From the NCBI RefSeq assembly GCF_009649785.1, contig NZ_WJOK01000026.1:18294-82293 (forward strand): 64,000 nucleotides of DNA, written 5' to 3'. Position numbers and translations under genes: made by a program. The DNA is from Agrobacterium tumefaciens (GTDB lineage Bacteria > Pseudomonadota > Alphaproteobacteria > Rhizobiales > Rhizobiaceae). Positions 10,654-19,556 of this stretch are shown here, in pieces. The notes under the pieces are model-generated. The model was not told where the DNA came from. It made no database searches and saw only the letters and a list, made by a program, of their open reading frames with translations. The first letter of the stretch is position 1. Every line of letters begins with the position of its first letter.

Positions 10654-12456
10654 AGCCATTAGCTTCACCGCATCGATGTAGGCTTTTCTGGCCTCCGGCG
10701 TTGAAAGATTATGGTCGGCGTCAGGAATAATCGTCAGCGACACATTCCGATAGGCCGACAGGCCCCTGCCATCGGCGTTGAAATAATACCGGAAATGCTC
10801 AAGCCCGTCGTCATTGTCGCTGTAAAGCAGGCTGATGGACACATCCCTTGTCTTGAGCTTGTCGAAAGCACCGTAGACGGCACGCCCTTCCTCGCTCCCC
10901 CGGCGGGAAAGCCTTGCCGTTTTTATCGAAAGCTTCTTGAGCGTCGCCTTGGCGATATTGCGACCGGCGCTCACCACATCGACATCGCCGCTGACGAGAC
11001 GCTTGAACGTAGCGCCTTGGCGAAAACGCTGGCTGTATTCCCCAAAGGACCGTGGCGGTTTGTGCAGCGCTTCATCGACAGAGCGGCCTTTTCGCCAGTG
11101 GAACACAACCGGATTAACCGCAACCACCCCGCTGATCCGGTCATCGGCAAGCGCGCCATTGAAGGCGAGGTAGGCGCCACTGCAGCGCCCAGCAGCAACG
11201 ACGGGTCCTTTGCCACGCCGACTGAGAAAATCGAGCGCTGCGGCCACGTCGTCATTCTGCGCCGCATCGTAAAGAACTTGATCGGGCGCGTTTTTGACCG
11301 GGGGGCTGTCGGCAATATTGGCCGCGTCGAACCGCAGCGAAGCGATACCCTCCCGTGCGAGCAAACGGGCCGTTTGCACGGAAAGCCTGCCCCAACCCGC
11401 ATGCCGGTCGTAGGCTGCGCCCAGCAGAAGGACCGAGGAGACCGCCGGCCGATCGTCAGGCTCGCAAAAAACACCGAAAAGCCGGCCGGCTTCGCCAAAT
11501 TGCACCGGCTGTTCCAGAAAACCGCGACCGCGCTGCGGAGCGTTGACGATGAAATTCTCCTGCAGACCCGCCGCATCCGCGGCATGAGTTTGGGACAGGA
11601 CCCAATCCCGAAGCCGCTTCACCACATCGCCGGGTATTTTCGAGAGTGTAGGACTGGATACGAGATCGTCATATCCTTCAAATTCCGCCTCCCCCATCTC
11701 GGCACCAATCGCGGCGAGTTGTTTGGCAAAATCGCTGTCGCTCGCCCGGCCCGGTCTCGACAGCACCAGAATGCTGCGCGCAGGAGCAGTATCCAGCTTT
11801 GCAAGATTGACCTTCTTGACAGCATCAGCAACACCCACCGGCATGGCCATGCCTGCAATTGCCCCCGCCTCCGCCATGCGCTGCCCGGGACGAAGACCAA
11901 GGCCATCGTCAATCATGGACGACCACATCGCCAGTTCGCGAAGATAGCTCCGACCGGAGACGACGGGCGCCAGAAGCGCCATGGAACCGACGGCCGCCGC
12001 ATCGGCGAGCGCCTGTATGGCGATCAGACAGCCGAGACCCTGAGCGATGACGACCACCCTGGAACAGCCGGAAAGACGTTTTAGATAATCGAGCGCCGCT
12101 CGCGTGTCCGAAAGCCAATCCGCCGCACGGCCGACATTCTCCGGATCGAGCGCATCCCCAGCGCCATGATAGTCGAACCGCAGGCTGGCGACGCCGGCCG
12201 CCGCCAGCCGTTCAGCCACAACCCGCTGAAACTTGCGAGTGCACAGTTCCTCCATGCCCCAGGGGCTGACGAAAAGAACCGCATGATCCTGTTTGACCTC
12301 TTTGCGCGCCGGGTGAAAAACACCCGTGCATCCTTGAAAAGAAACCGGATGTGCGATCGACCCATCGGATGCAATGCCCGAAAGCGACAACATGTCAGGG
12401 GACGGTTCACCGCTTGCACGCTCTGAAATATCTATCGCCATCGACCTTGCAATCAC
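10624..12456 (-). CDS. Tandem alpha/beta-hydrolase with degenerate nucleophile elbows
   Basis: 610 residues made of two alpha/beta-hydrolase units, about 40-290 and 315-605. Each has the fold landmarks LLFVSPWGMEE/VLLLGAAYDRH, GVASLRFDYHGAG/GIASLRFDAAN and a nucleophile elbow. The first elbow reads A138-Q-G140-L-G, with Gly in place of Ser. The second reads G423-R-C425-S-G, with Cys at the nucleophile position. A candidate catalytic His follows in DADHNLS near the C-terminus. Unit 1 is therefore probably inactive and unit 2 possibly thiol-dependent. There is no signal peptide. An alternative ATG lies five codons in. It is divergent from the ABC/cyclic-nucleotide genes and overlaps the GH2 gene tail to tail by 30 bp. 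Substrate unknown. Confidence 0.75.
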   Translation of the reverse strand: MIARSMAIDISERASGEPSPDMLSLSGIASDGSIAHPVSFQGCTGVFHPARKEVKQDHAVLFVSPWGMEELCTRKFQRVVAERLAAAGVASLRFDYHGAGDALDPENVGRAADWLSDTRAALDYLKRLSGCSRVVVIAQGLGCLIAIQALADAAAVGSMALLAPVVSGRSYLRELAMWSSMIDDGLGLRPGQRMAEAGAIAGMAMPVGVADAVKKVNLAKLDTAPARSILVLSRPGRASDSDFAKQLAAIGAEMGEAEFEGYDDLVSSPTLSKIPGDVVKRLRDWVLSQTHAADAAGLQENFIVNAPQRGRGFLEQPVQFGEAGRLFGVFCEPDDRPAVSSVLLLGAAYDRHAGWGRLSVQTARLLAREGIASLRFDAANIADSPPVKNAPDQVLYDAAQNDDVAAALDFLSRRGKGPVVAAGRCSGAYLAFNGALADDRISGVVAVNPVVFHWRKGRSVDEALHKPPRSFGEYSQRFRQGATFKRLVSGDVDVVSAGRNIAKATLKKLSIKTARLSRRGSEEGRAVYGAFDKLKTRDVSISLLYSDNDDGLEHFRYYFNADGRGLSAYRNVSLTIIPDADHNLSTPEARKAYIDAVKLMALKGKTPAGA

Positions 12457-12787
12457 TACGCCTTTGTCGGCTCAACCATTTGCGGGATAACTATACCGGA
12501 GCGTCCTAACGTCCTGTTCTACAGTAAAACCAATAACATTAGGGAAGTCTAAAAATGTAGTCGTCTCAATATCGAATGTGGAATGCACGTTACAAAAACA
12601 AATATCGGGGATCGTGGGCCAGCCTCGGCACGGGCGCTATTTTGCTCGAAACCGCTTGAATATACTGATAAATAGCGAGTCACATACCTATTTGCAGGAG
12701 GGGATCCCGCCACCCGGCAGCCTGACCGTCTTGACACCGCGCAAACCAACACGCCGGGCCCTGCCCGACAGGTCATAGAAGTTTTAT
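12457..12787. other. 331-bp divergent intergenic region without recognisable gene
   Basis: This AT-richer spacer separates the alpha/beta-hydrolase and ABC-like genes and must hold promoters for both. I see no convincing -35/-10 pair, no terminator and no strong dyad. Short open frames inside it lack a ribosome site and family resemblance. The ABC-like gene has only a weak AGAAG ribosome site. Confidence 0.5.
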
Positions 12788-15505
12788 ATGGAACAAAGCC
12801 TTACGCGTTATATCTGGTCGCATACGAAGCGGCAGCAGCTTTTCATTCTGCTGATCGTCGCCCTGTCCATGATCCCCTATTTCCTCGCCTTCGATCTGCC
12901 CAAACAGATCGTCAACGGGCCTATTCAGGGAGACGGCTTCGAAGGGGCAAACGCGACCCAGCTTTTCATGCATCTCACGGTCGATATTCCCTATTGGGGC
13001 ACCGTGACGCTCTTCCCCGGGCTCGAACTCAACCGCATGTCGATGCTGATGGCGCTCAGCCTCACCTTCCTTGCGCTTGTCGTCATCAACGGGCTTTTCA
13101 AATATTATATCAACACCTTCAAGGGCCGCCTCGGCGAGCGGCTTCTCAGGCGTATCCGTTTCGAACTTATCGATCGGATCCTGCGGTTCCCGCCCACGCA
13201 TTTCAAGCGGGTCAAGGGTGCTGAAATCTCCAGCATGGTGAAGGACGAGGTCGAGCCGCTGGGCGGATTTACCGGCGACGCCTTTGTGCAGCCGGCGCTT
13301 CTGGGCGGTCAGGCGCTCTCGGCACTCTTCTTCATTCTCGTGCAGAATTTCTGGCTGGGTCTGATTGCGGCTTTCATGGCCGCCATCCAGGTCGGCATCA
13401 TCCCCAAAATGCGCCGTCGCCTCATCGAACTCGGGCGCCAGCGGCAGCTAAGCGCACGCCAGCTTGCCGGGCGCATCGGCGAAATGGTCGACGGCATCGG
13501 CACCATCCACGCCTATGACACCTCCAATTTCGAGCGTGCCGATGCCTCGCACCGGCTCGGCGACATCTTCAGGATCCGCTACGATCTCTACCAGTGGAAG
13601 TTTCTGGTCAAATTCATCAATAACTTCCTCGCGCAGCTCACCCCTTTCTTCTTTTATGCACTCGGCGGCTATCTCACGCTCAAGGGCAGCCTCGATGTCG
13701 GGCAGCTGGTTGCCGTCATCAACGCTTATAAGGAACTGCCAGGACCGCTGAAGGAGCTGATCGACTGGGATCAGGCGCGTCAGGATGTTCAGGTAAAATA
13801 CGAGCAGGTCTTCGAGCAGTTCGATGCGTCGAACATGATCGATGACAAGGTGCAAAAACTGTCACCGGGAGCAGTCGCGGCAATTGCCGCACCGATCGTC
13901 GTCAGCAATCTGACGCTGGAAGACGATAGCGGCAGCCGGCTTCTGGAACAGGCATCGTTGAAGATCGAGGCAGGCGAGGTGATCGCCATCGTCGGCGGAT
14001 CGGGAGCAGAGGCGCTCGCGGACGCTATCGGCCGCACGCTCTGGCCGACTTCCGGCAAGGTGAGCATCAACGACGTCGACATATTGGAATTGCCTGAATC
14101 GCTGACGGGCCGGCGCATCTCCTATGTGTCCTCGGACAGCTATTTTTTCCACGCCAGCCTGAAGGACAATCTGCTTTACGGTCTCAAGCATGCACCGCTT
14201 GTCGAAAAGCAATACGAAGGTGCAGCGCTGGAACACCGCAAATGGGAGATCCGCGAAGCCAAGCTTGCGGGCAATCCGACGATCGACATCAACAGCGAAT
14301 GGATCGACTACGCTTCAAGCCCGGCCGGTGACGGCAAGCCGGAAAACCTCATCCAGGCCGTTCTGGCTGTGCTCGACAGCGTGGAACTTTCACAGGATAT
14401 TCTGGAATTCGCGTTGCGCTCGACGATCGACCCTTTGACCGACCTGCATCTTGCGGCCCGCATTGTGGAACTGCGACATGTCCTGCGCGCCGAACTGGAA
14501 AAGGAGAACCTGAGCGGCCTCATCGCTCCATTTGAGCTGGAGAGCTACAACAGCGAGGCCACCGTGGGCGAGAACCTGTTGTTCGGCACCATGCGCGACT
14601 CATCACAGTCGATCAGGACCGTCATCGAAAGCGAATATTTCCGTTCGCTGATGCGCGAAACAGGCCTCGTCAAAACCCTGTTCGAAATGGGGTATACGAT
14701 TGCCGAAAACATCGTGGAGATCTTCGCCGACCTGCCGGGTGACCACCCCTTCTTCCAGCAGCTCACATTCATGACGCCCGACGATGTTCCGGTCTATCAG
14801 CAAATGCTGCAGCGTCTTCAGAGCCGGAGTTTCGACGAGGCCAATGAAAGCGAAAGACGCGCGATGCTGCGGCTGAGCTTTTTCTACATTGAGCCCCGGC
14901 AGCGTTTCGGCCTGCTGTCACCGGAAATCATGAACCGGATCGTTGAAGTCCGGCACATGTTCCATGAAAACCTGCCGGACAGCCTGAAGAACGTGATCGA
15001 AATCTACGATCCGACGAAATACATGAGTGCCACCAGCCTTCTGGACAATATTCTCTTCGGCAAGGTCAGCCATCGTTATACCGACGCATCACGGCGCATC
15101 ACCCACATCGTGGCCGAGGTCATGCGCAAGCAGGGCGTCTATGAGCGTGTGCTTGCGGTGGGTCTGGATTTCAACCTCGGCGCCGGCGGCAAGCGGCTCG
15201 GGCCACTCCAGCGGCAGAAGCTCAATCTCGCAAGGGCGCTCATCCGCAAGTCCGACTATTACGTCTTCAATCGCCCCCTTCCCGGCCTCGATCCGCGGCA
15301 ACAGGAGGAAATTGTCGAACGGGTCATCACATTCCTGAAACAGAACAATAATAACCCGGCGATCGTGTGGGTTCTGTCGAATGCGACGCTCTCGCGCATG
15401 TTCGACCGGGTCATCGTCGTCCATCAGGGCCTTATCAGCGCTGATGGAAGTTACGAGACTCTTGCGCAGGAAAACGGTACATTCAAGGATATGGTCGCAA
15501 CATAA
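12788..15505 (+). CDS. ABC exporter-like membrane protein with degenerate, expanded nucleotide-binding domain
   Basis: 905 residues. Residues 1-330 form an exporter-type membrane domain with about six hydrophobic segments and the coupling region GTIHAYDTSNFERA. An ABC ATPase-like region follows, but Walker A reads VGGSGAEAL (402-410) without the GK[S/T], the signature reads LGPLQRQKLNLARAL instead of LSGGQ, and Walker B reads DYYVFNRPL without Asp-Glu. Between the two halves lie about 300 extra residues, and the post-Q-loop element occurs three times: DNLLYG (460-465), ENLLFG (595-600), DNILFG (753-758). The protein is unlikely to hydrolyse ATP in the normal way. It heads a plus-strand run with cyclic-nucleotide genes. 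Function unknown. Confidence 0.8.
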   Translation: MEQSLTRYIWSHTKRQQLFILLIVALSMIPYFLAFDLPKQIVNGPIQGDGFEGANATQLFMHLTVDIPYWGTVTLFPGLELNRMSMLMALSLTFLALVVINGLFKYYINTFKGRLGERLLRRIRFELIDRILRFPPTHFKRVKGAEISSMVKDEVEPLGGFTGDAFVQPALLGGQALSALFFILVQNFWLGLIAAFMAAIQVGIIPKMRRRLIELGRQRQLSARQLAGRIGEMVDGIGTIHAYDTSNFERADASHRLGDIFRIRYDLYQWKFLVKFINNFLAQLTPFFFYALGGYLTLKGSLDVGQLVAVINAYKELPGPLKELIDWDQARQDVQVKYEQVFEQFDASNMIDDKVQKLSPGAVAAIAAPIVVSNLTLEDDSGSRLLEQASLKIEAGEVIAIVGGSGAEALADAIGRTLWPTSGKVSINDVDILELPESLTGRRISYVSSDSYFFHASLKDNLLYGLKHAPLVEKQYEGAALEHRKWEIREAKLAGNPTIDINSEWIDYASSPAGDGKPENLIQAVLAVLDSVELSQDILEFALRSTIDPLTDLHLAARIVELRHVLRAELEKENLSGLIAPFELESYNSEATVGENLLFGTMRDSSQSIRTVIESEYFRSLMRETGLVKTLFEMGYTIAENIVEIFADLPGDHPFFQQLTFMTPDDVPVYQQMLQRLQSRSFDEANESERRAMLRLSFFYIEPRQRFGLLSPEIMNRIVEVRHMFHENLPDSLKNVIEIYDPTKYMSATSLLDNILFGKVSHRYTDASRRITHIVAEVMRKQGVYERVLAVGLDFNLGAGGKRLGPLQRQKLNLARALIRKSDYYVFNRPLPGLDPRQQEEIVERVITFLKQNNNNPAIVWVLSNATLSRMFDRVIVVHQGLISADGSYETLAQENGTFKDMVAT

Positions 15506-15548
15506 ATCCAAGAAAGTGACCGAGGTGGAACAAGAACAGGGTAAGGCA

Positions 15549-16004
15549 ATGCTTTTCAAAGACGAAATTCAAATGCTGAAACGCGTCCCGTTTTTTTCGG
15601 AAATGGAACCGTCGAAGCTCAAACTTCTCGCATTCGCATCCGACCGCGTGTCCTATCACACCGGCGACATGCTATTCCGGCAGGGAGATGTCGGCGATGC
15701 GGCTTACGTCCTTTTGACCGGCAAAGTGGATGTTCTGGTCGATTCTCCGTCGGGCACGTTAAAAGTGGCCGAAATGACCGGCAATGCGATCGTCGGTGAA
15801 ATCGCCATTCTCTGCGACAGCGTCAGAACCGCAACCGTGCGCGCCTCCACCAACGTGGAAGCCCTGCGTATCGGCAAGGAACAGTTCTTCAAGCTCATGT
15901 CCGATTTCCCTGACATTACCATCAAGGTCATGCGCGTTCTTGCCGAACGTCTCACCCAGACGACGACGGAGCTTAGCAAAGCGCGTGCAAACGCGAGAAC
16001 ATGA
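15549..16004 (+). CDS. Stand-alone cyclic-nucleotide-binding domain protein
   Basis: 151 residues: a single Crp-like cNMP-binding beta-roll with no helix-turn-helix, so not a transcription factor. The phosphate-binding cassette is intact: GEIAIL at 83-88 followed by Arg93-Thr94-Ala95, which contacts the cyclic phosphate in the family. An earlier GTG is possible; the ATG chosen has an AGGG site 9 nt upstream and starts the domain directly. It is 43 bp downstream of the ABC-like gene. It probably passes a cAMP or cGMP signal to a partner, of which the neighbouring ABC-like protein is the first candidate. Confidence 0.88.
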   Translation: MLFKDEIQMLKRVPFFSEMEPSKLKLLAFASDRVSYHTGDMLFRQGDVGDAAYVLLTGKVDVLVDSPSGTLKVAEMTGNAIVGEIAILCDSVRTATVRASTNVEALRIGKEQFFKLMSDFPDITIKVMRVLAERLTQTTTELSKARANART

Positions 16005-16192
16005 GCCGCAATTTCTTGCTACCGTGGATGGCGATGTTGGAAAAATAAATGTCGCACCATTGCAATATAAATGAAATGCTGACTGAATAAGGGTAAGGGC
16101 GTCCGCCAAAAGAGAGCGGATATAATAATCTGTAGAGACAACGGGCTTCATGGGAGGAAGCGTGCAAGATTCCGTTGTAATCGGGGTGTGTC

Positions 16193-17053
16193 ATGGCGTT
16201 CGATTCCGACATAGTAAGTCGGGAAGGTAATAAAGATTTTCGGGTAAAGATCTGGGGTGCGCGGGGAACGCTTCCTGTTTCAGGTGAAAACTTCCGAAAA
16301 TATGGCGGGAATACCATCTGCATCGAGGTACGATGCGGAGATCATGTTCTTTTGTTCGACGCGGGTTCGGGGTTACACCCTGCTGGTCTGGCGTTGCGGG
16401 CGGAAGGTATTACCGACGTCAACCTGTTCTTTTCTCACTGCCATTACGACCACATCGTCGGCTTTCCCTATTTCAAGCCGTTCTACAATAGCTCCAACGA
16501 TGTCGCCATCTGGTCGGGTCATCTAGCCGGCACCATGACAACGCGGGAAATGCTCAAGGACTTCATGAGCCCGCCATGGTTCCCCGTACCGCTGGAAGTC
16601 TGCTGCGCAAAAATGGCAACCCGTGACTTTATGCCGGGCGACGTCCTGGATGTTCATCCGGGCCTCTCGATCCGAACTGGAATGCTCAATCATCCGGGCA
16701 ACGCCATCGGGTATCGCCTGGACTGGGCGGGAAAGTCATTCGCCATCATCACCGATACGGAACATGAACCGGGCAATATCGACAAGAACGTGCTTGATCT
16801 GATCAAGGACGTCGATCTCTTCCTCTACGACGCCATGTTTACCGATGAGGAGATGGGCCTTTATCGCGGTTATGGCCATTCGTCCTGGCAGGAGGCGATC
16901 CGCCTTGCCAAACTGGCAGGCGCAAAAAATGTCGGCTTCATCCACCACGCCCCAAGCCGCAGCGACGATGAGCTGGACGATATCGAAAAACAGGCAAAAG
17001 CCCAGTTCAGCGGTGCATTCGCGACAATGGACGGCCAGATCATCGACCTCTGA
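16193..17053 (+). CDS. MBL-fold metallo-hydrolase (cyclic phosphodiesterase-like)
   Basis: 286 residues of the metallo-beta-lactamase fold. The metal motif HxHxDH is His82-Cys-His84-Tyr-Asp86-His87. Later ligand segments are LNHPGNAIGYR, TDTEH and a C-terminal IHHAPSR. VKIWGARGTLPVSGENFRKYGGNT at the N-terminus places it with the PhnP/RNase Z/cyclic-phosphodiesterase side of the superfamily. Its place between a cNMP-binding protein and a nucleotidyl cyclase makes cyclic-nucleotide hydrolysis the leading inference. The family also contains RNases and other phosphodiesterases, so the activity is not proven by sequence. Confidence 0.8.
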   Translation: MAFDSDIVSREGNKDFRVKIWGARGTLPVSGENFRKYGGNTICIEVRCGDHVLLFDAGSGLHPAGLALRAEGITDVNLFFSHCHYDHIVGFPYFKPFYNSSNDVAIWSGHLAGTMTTREMLKDFMSPPWFPVPLEVCCAKMATRDFMPGDVLDVHPGLSIRTGMLNHPGNAIGYRLDWAGKSFAIITDTEHEPGNIDKNVLDLIKDVDLFLYDAMFTDEEMGLYRGYGHSSWQEAIRLAKLAGAKNVGFIHHAPSRSDDELDDIEKQAKAQFSGAFATMDGQIIDL

Positions 17054-17262
17054 TCGCGGTCACCAATCTCGTGTTGCTGGCCTGCGTTTGACGCTTTTTT
17101 GAAGCCTGATTTGTATCATGCGGCGAACCGACGTTCGAACACGCACAATTGACCATCGCCGGCCCATTGCTCCACGATATTGCCACGAGATACCCTGCAT
17201 TAAAGACACCAGAGCACACTTAATGATGATTCTGCGCCAAATGACCGCATGATGGGATTTGC

Positions 17263-18957
17263 ATGATCCGTTTCTTTTCGGAGACCAATTTGAGACGCGC
17301 CCGGATCTTGTCCGGCCTCATCATTTTTGCCTTTGTATTTTCCCATCTTTTCAACCATTCGCTCGCTCTCATCTCTATCGATACCGCCGAGCGGGCGCGA
17401 AAATGGTTCAGCCTGATCTGGCTCAATCCCGTCAGCAGCCTGCTGTTTTATGGGTCGGTTGTGGTGCACGTCTGTCTTGTCCTGCGCTCGCTTTATCAGC
17501 GCCGGACATTGCGCATGCCGCTTCGCGAAGCGCTGCAAGCCATACTTGGCCTGTCGATCCCGTTTTTGATCATCAGCCACGCCGTCAATATTCGCGTGTC
17601 GCACATGATCTACAACATCGACGTGGGATATTACTCGGTCGTTCGCCGGCTCTGGATCAACAACCCCATGGCCGGCGCGTGGCAAAGCCTCGCATTGATC
17701 GTGATCTGGACCCACGGGTGTATCGGCCTGTTTTTCTGGTTGCGGTACCGGGACTGGTATCCCAAAATTGCCGGGATATTCATGACTGTGGCGGTGATGC
17801 TACCTTTGTTGGCGCTTCTGGGCTTCAGCGATGCCGGCCGCTGGCTGGAGGAGGTGGACAGAAAATACTCACTTCCTCCCGGGCTTGCAGATACCACCGT
17901 TCAAAGAGACGACATACCGTTACAACGGGAGATGGAGACGCGTATCCGTTTCGTTACCGACGCAACGGAAGCGATTTTTGTCGGCGCGGTCATGCTGGTG
18001 TTCGTCTTGCGCGGCGTGCGCAGCTGGCGACAGAGATCGACGGCTATCGAGATCCGTTATGAGCATGGCGCGCAAGCGCGCGTCCCTGCCGGGCTCAGCA
18101 TTCTGGAGGCCAGCAGACTGGCTGGCGTACCGCATTATTCCGTATGCGGCGGCAAAGGACGCTGTTCGACCTGCCGGGTCAGGATTGTCGAAAGCAAAGG
18201 CCCGCTTCCGCCTCCCGGAGATATCGAACAAACCACTTTGAGGCGCATCCATGCCGATTCAGATGTGCGGCTCGGCTGCCAGTTGCGGCCCACCCAGGAT
18301 ATTGGAATAGCGCTTCTGGTATCGCCGCCCCAACAGAGCGACCTGCCAGCGGATGCGCAACCGGCACGGCCGGGCAAGGAAGAGGAGATCGCCATCCTCT
18401 TTTGTGATATCCGCAATTTCACCGCGCTTTCCGAGGCGAAACTGCCATATGACGTCGTGTTTCTTCTGAACCGCTACTTCACCATCGTCGGGCAGGCCGT
18501 AGAACAGGCCGGAGGACATCTCGACAAATTCATCGGTGATGGCGCCATGGCTCTTTTCGGACTTGGCGACGATGCAGAAAATGCCTGCCGCAACGCCATG
18601 AAGGCCGCCGCTATCATATTGCGGGAGCTTTCAATCCTGAATGAGGGACTGGAAAAACAATTTGCCGTCCGGCTGGAAGTGGTAGTAGGCATCCACGCCG
18701 GCCCGACGATAGTCGGCGTCATGGGCTATGGCGCAGCGAAAACCCTGACCGCCATCGGCGACACCGTGAATGTGGCGAGCAGGCTGGAATCCAAGGCCAA
18801 GGAATTCGGCGCCGCCATTGTCGTTTCCGAACCCGCCATCATTCAGGCGGGACAAGAGATTGCCGATCTGCGAAGCGAAAAAATCGCCATTCGCGGGAGA
18901 AACTCGCAAATGAAAGTTTTCCTGCTCTCGAAAGAAGAGAGCGAGCGTTACCTATAG
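17263..18957 (+). CDS. Membrane-anchored [2Fe-2S] class III nucleotidyl cyclase
   Basis: 564 residues. Residues 1-255 hold about six membrane helices with several histidines, resembling the diheme anchor described for CyaC of Sinorhizobium meliloti. Residues 265-350 are a plant-type [2Fe-2S] ferredoxin domain with Cys295-x5-Cys301-x2-Cys304 and Cys339. Residues 370-540 are a class III cyclase domain: metal-binding Asp382 in FCDIRNFT, Asp426 in GDGAMALFG, then LTAIGDTVNVASRLE. The architecture implies production of cAMP (or cGMP) in response to redox or quinone state. It lies 209 bp after the MBL gene on the same strand. The spacer between them holds no gene. Confidence 0.9.
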   Translation: MIRFFSETNLRRARILSGLIIFAFVFSHLFNHSLALISIDTAERARKWFSLIWLNPVSSLLFYGSVVVHVCLVLRSLYQRRTLRMPLREALQAILGLSIPFLIISHAVNIRVSHMIYNIDVGYYSVVRRLWINNPMAGAWQSLALIVIWTHGCIGLFFWLRYRDWYPKIAGIFMTVAVMLPLLALLGFSDAGRWLEEVDRKYSLPPGLADTTVQRDDIPLQREMETRIRFVTDATEAIFVGAVMLVFVLRGVRSWRQRSTAIEIRYEHGAQARVPAGLSILEASRLAGVPHYSVCGGKGRCSTCRVRIVESKGPLPPPGDIEQTTLRRIHADSDVRLGCQLRPTQDIGIALLVSPPQQSDLPADAQPARPGKEEEIAILFCDIRNFTALSEAKLPYDVVFLLNRYFTIVGQAVEQAGGHLDKFIGDGAMALFGLGDDAENACRNAMKAAAIILRELSILNEGLEKQFAVRLEVVVGIHAGPTIVGVMGYGAAKTLTAIGDTVNVASRLESKAKEFGAAIVVSEPAIIQAGQEIADLRSEKIAIRGRNSQMKVFLLSKEESERYL

Positions 18958-18994
18958 GGCAATACCGGCGCGCTCGCTGACGGGCCATCCGGCC

Positions 18995-19477
18995 TCAAAT
19001 CTTGCGATAGAGAAAATAACGGTCGGTCGGCACGCTTTCCGGCACCGGCAGAGGCTTCAGCATGGGATGATCCAGAGGCAGACCGCTGACCGCAACGCCG
19101 CCTTTTGCCAGCATGCCCGCGGCAAGGTCCGGCAGCCATGTCAGGGTAATGGCATCCTTTTCGGGGTAGCCCGTGCCGATATCGGCATGCACCATGGCCG
19201 CCTCCACACCGATGAAGGCCGGAGCGGTTTCCGATATTTCACCGATGACGAGATCTTCCTGCGCCGGAACGGAAGAGGCATGTGCACCCATGGCCCTGTC
19301 GAAGGCAACGATACGGCGTTGCGGAAACAGTTCCCGCAAATGATTGAACGTGCGCCCGTTTCCAAGGCCTATTTCCATGATCGCACCTTCGTCAGGCAGA
19401 TCAAGATCGGCCTTGACGTGGTTGAGGATATCGCGCTGCGCGGTCAGCCGGCGAATAAAACTGTCCAATCTGCTCAT
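18995..19477 (-). CDS. SAM-dependent methyltransferase-like protein (Methyltransf_17 type)
   Basis: 160 residues, a minimal class I methyltransferase. The SAM motif I is GAIMEIGLGNGRTFNHLRE at residues 32-50, followed by RRIVAFDRAMGAH carrying the acidic ribose contact. It ends VPTDRYFLYRKI. There is no added domain that would show the substrate. The start MSRLDSFIRRL was taken; an ATG five codons upstream is possible. It is convergent with the cyclase gene (37-bp gap) and 79 bp downstream of the nucleotide-sugar dehydrogenase on the same strand. Confidence 0.75.
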   Translation of the reverse strand: MSRLDSFIRRLTAQRDILNHVKADLDLPDEGAIMEIGLGNGRTFNHLRELFPQRRIVAFDRAMGAHASSVPAQEDLVIGEISETAPAFIGVEAAMVHADIGTGYPEKDAITLTWLPDLAAGMLAKGGVAVSGLPLDHPMLKPLPVPESVPTDRYFLYRKI

Positions 19478-19556
19478 AGTCCGTCCGTTCATGAATGCCG
19501 GGCATTTTCAGTAAAAGCGTATGGCGACTTTGCTGGAAATGTCCGGGAGAAGCCGA

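Noticed and set aside
10711..12084. Plus-strand open frame of 457 codons
   Set aside because: Antisense to the tandem alpha/beta-hydrolase gene, which has duplicated fold landmarks on the minus strand.
12578..12778. Possible small protein (66 codons) in the divergent spacer
   Set aside because: No ribosome site, odd composition and no family resemblance.
16121..16126. TATAAT hexamer upstream of the MBL gene
   Set aside because: No acceptable -35 hexamer lies 16-18 nt upstream, so it was not called as a promoter.
17085..17101. GCGT-TTG-ACGC followed by T-run after the MBL gene
   Set aside because: The stem is only 4 bp, too weak to call a terminator.
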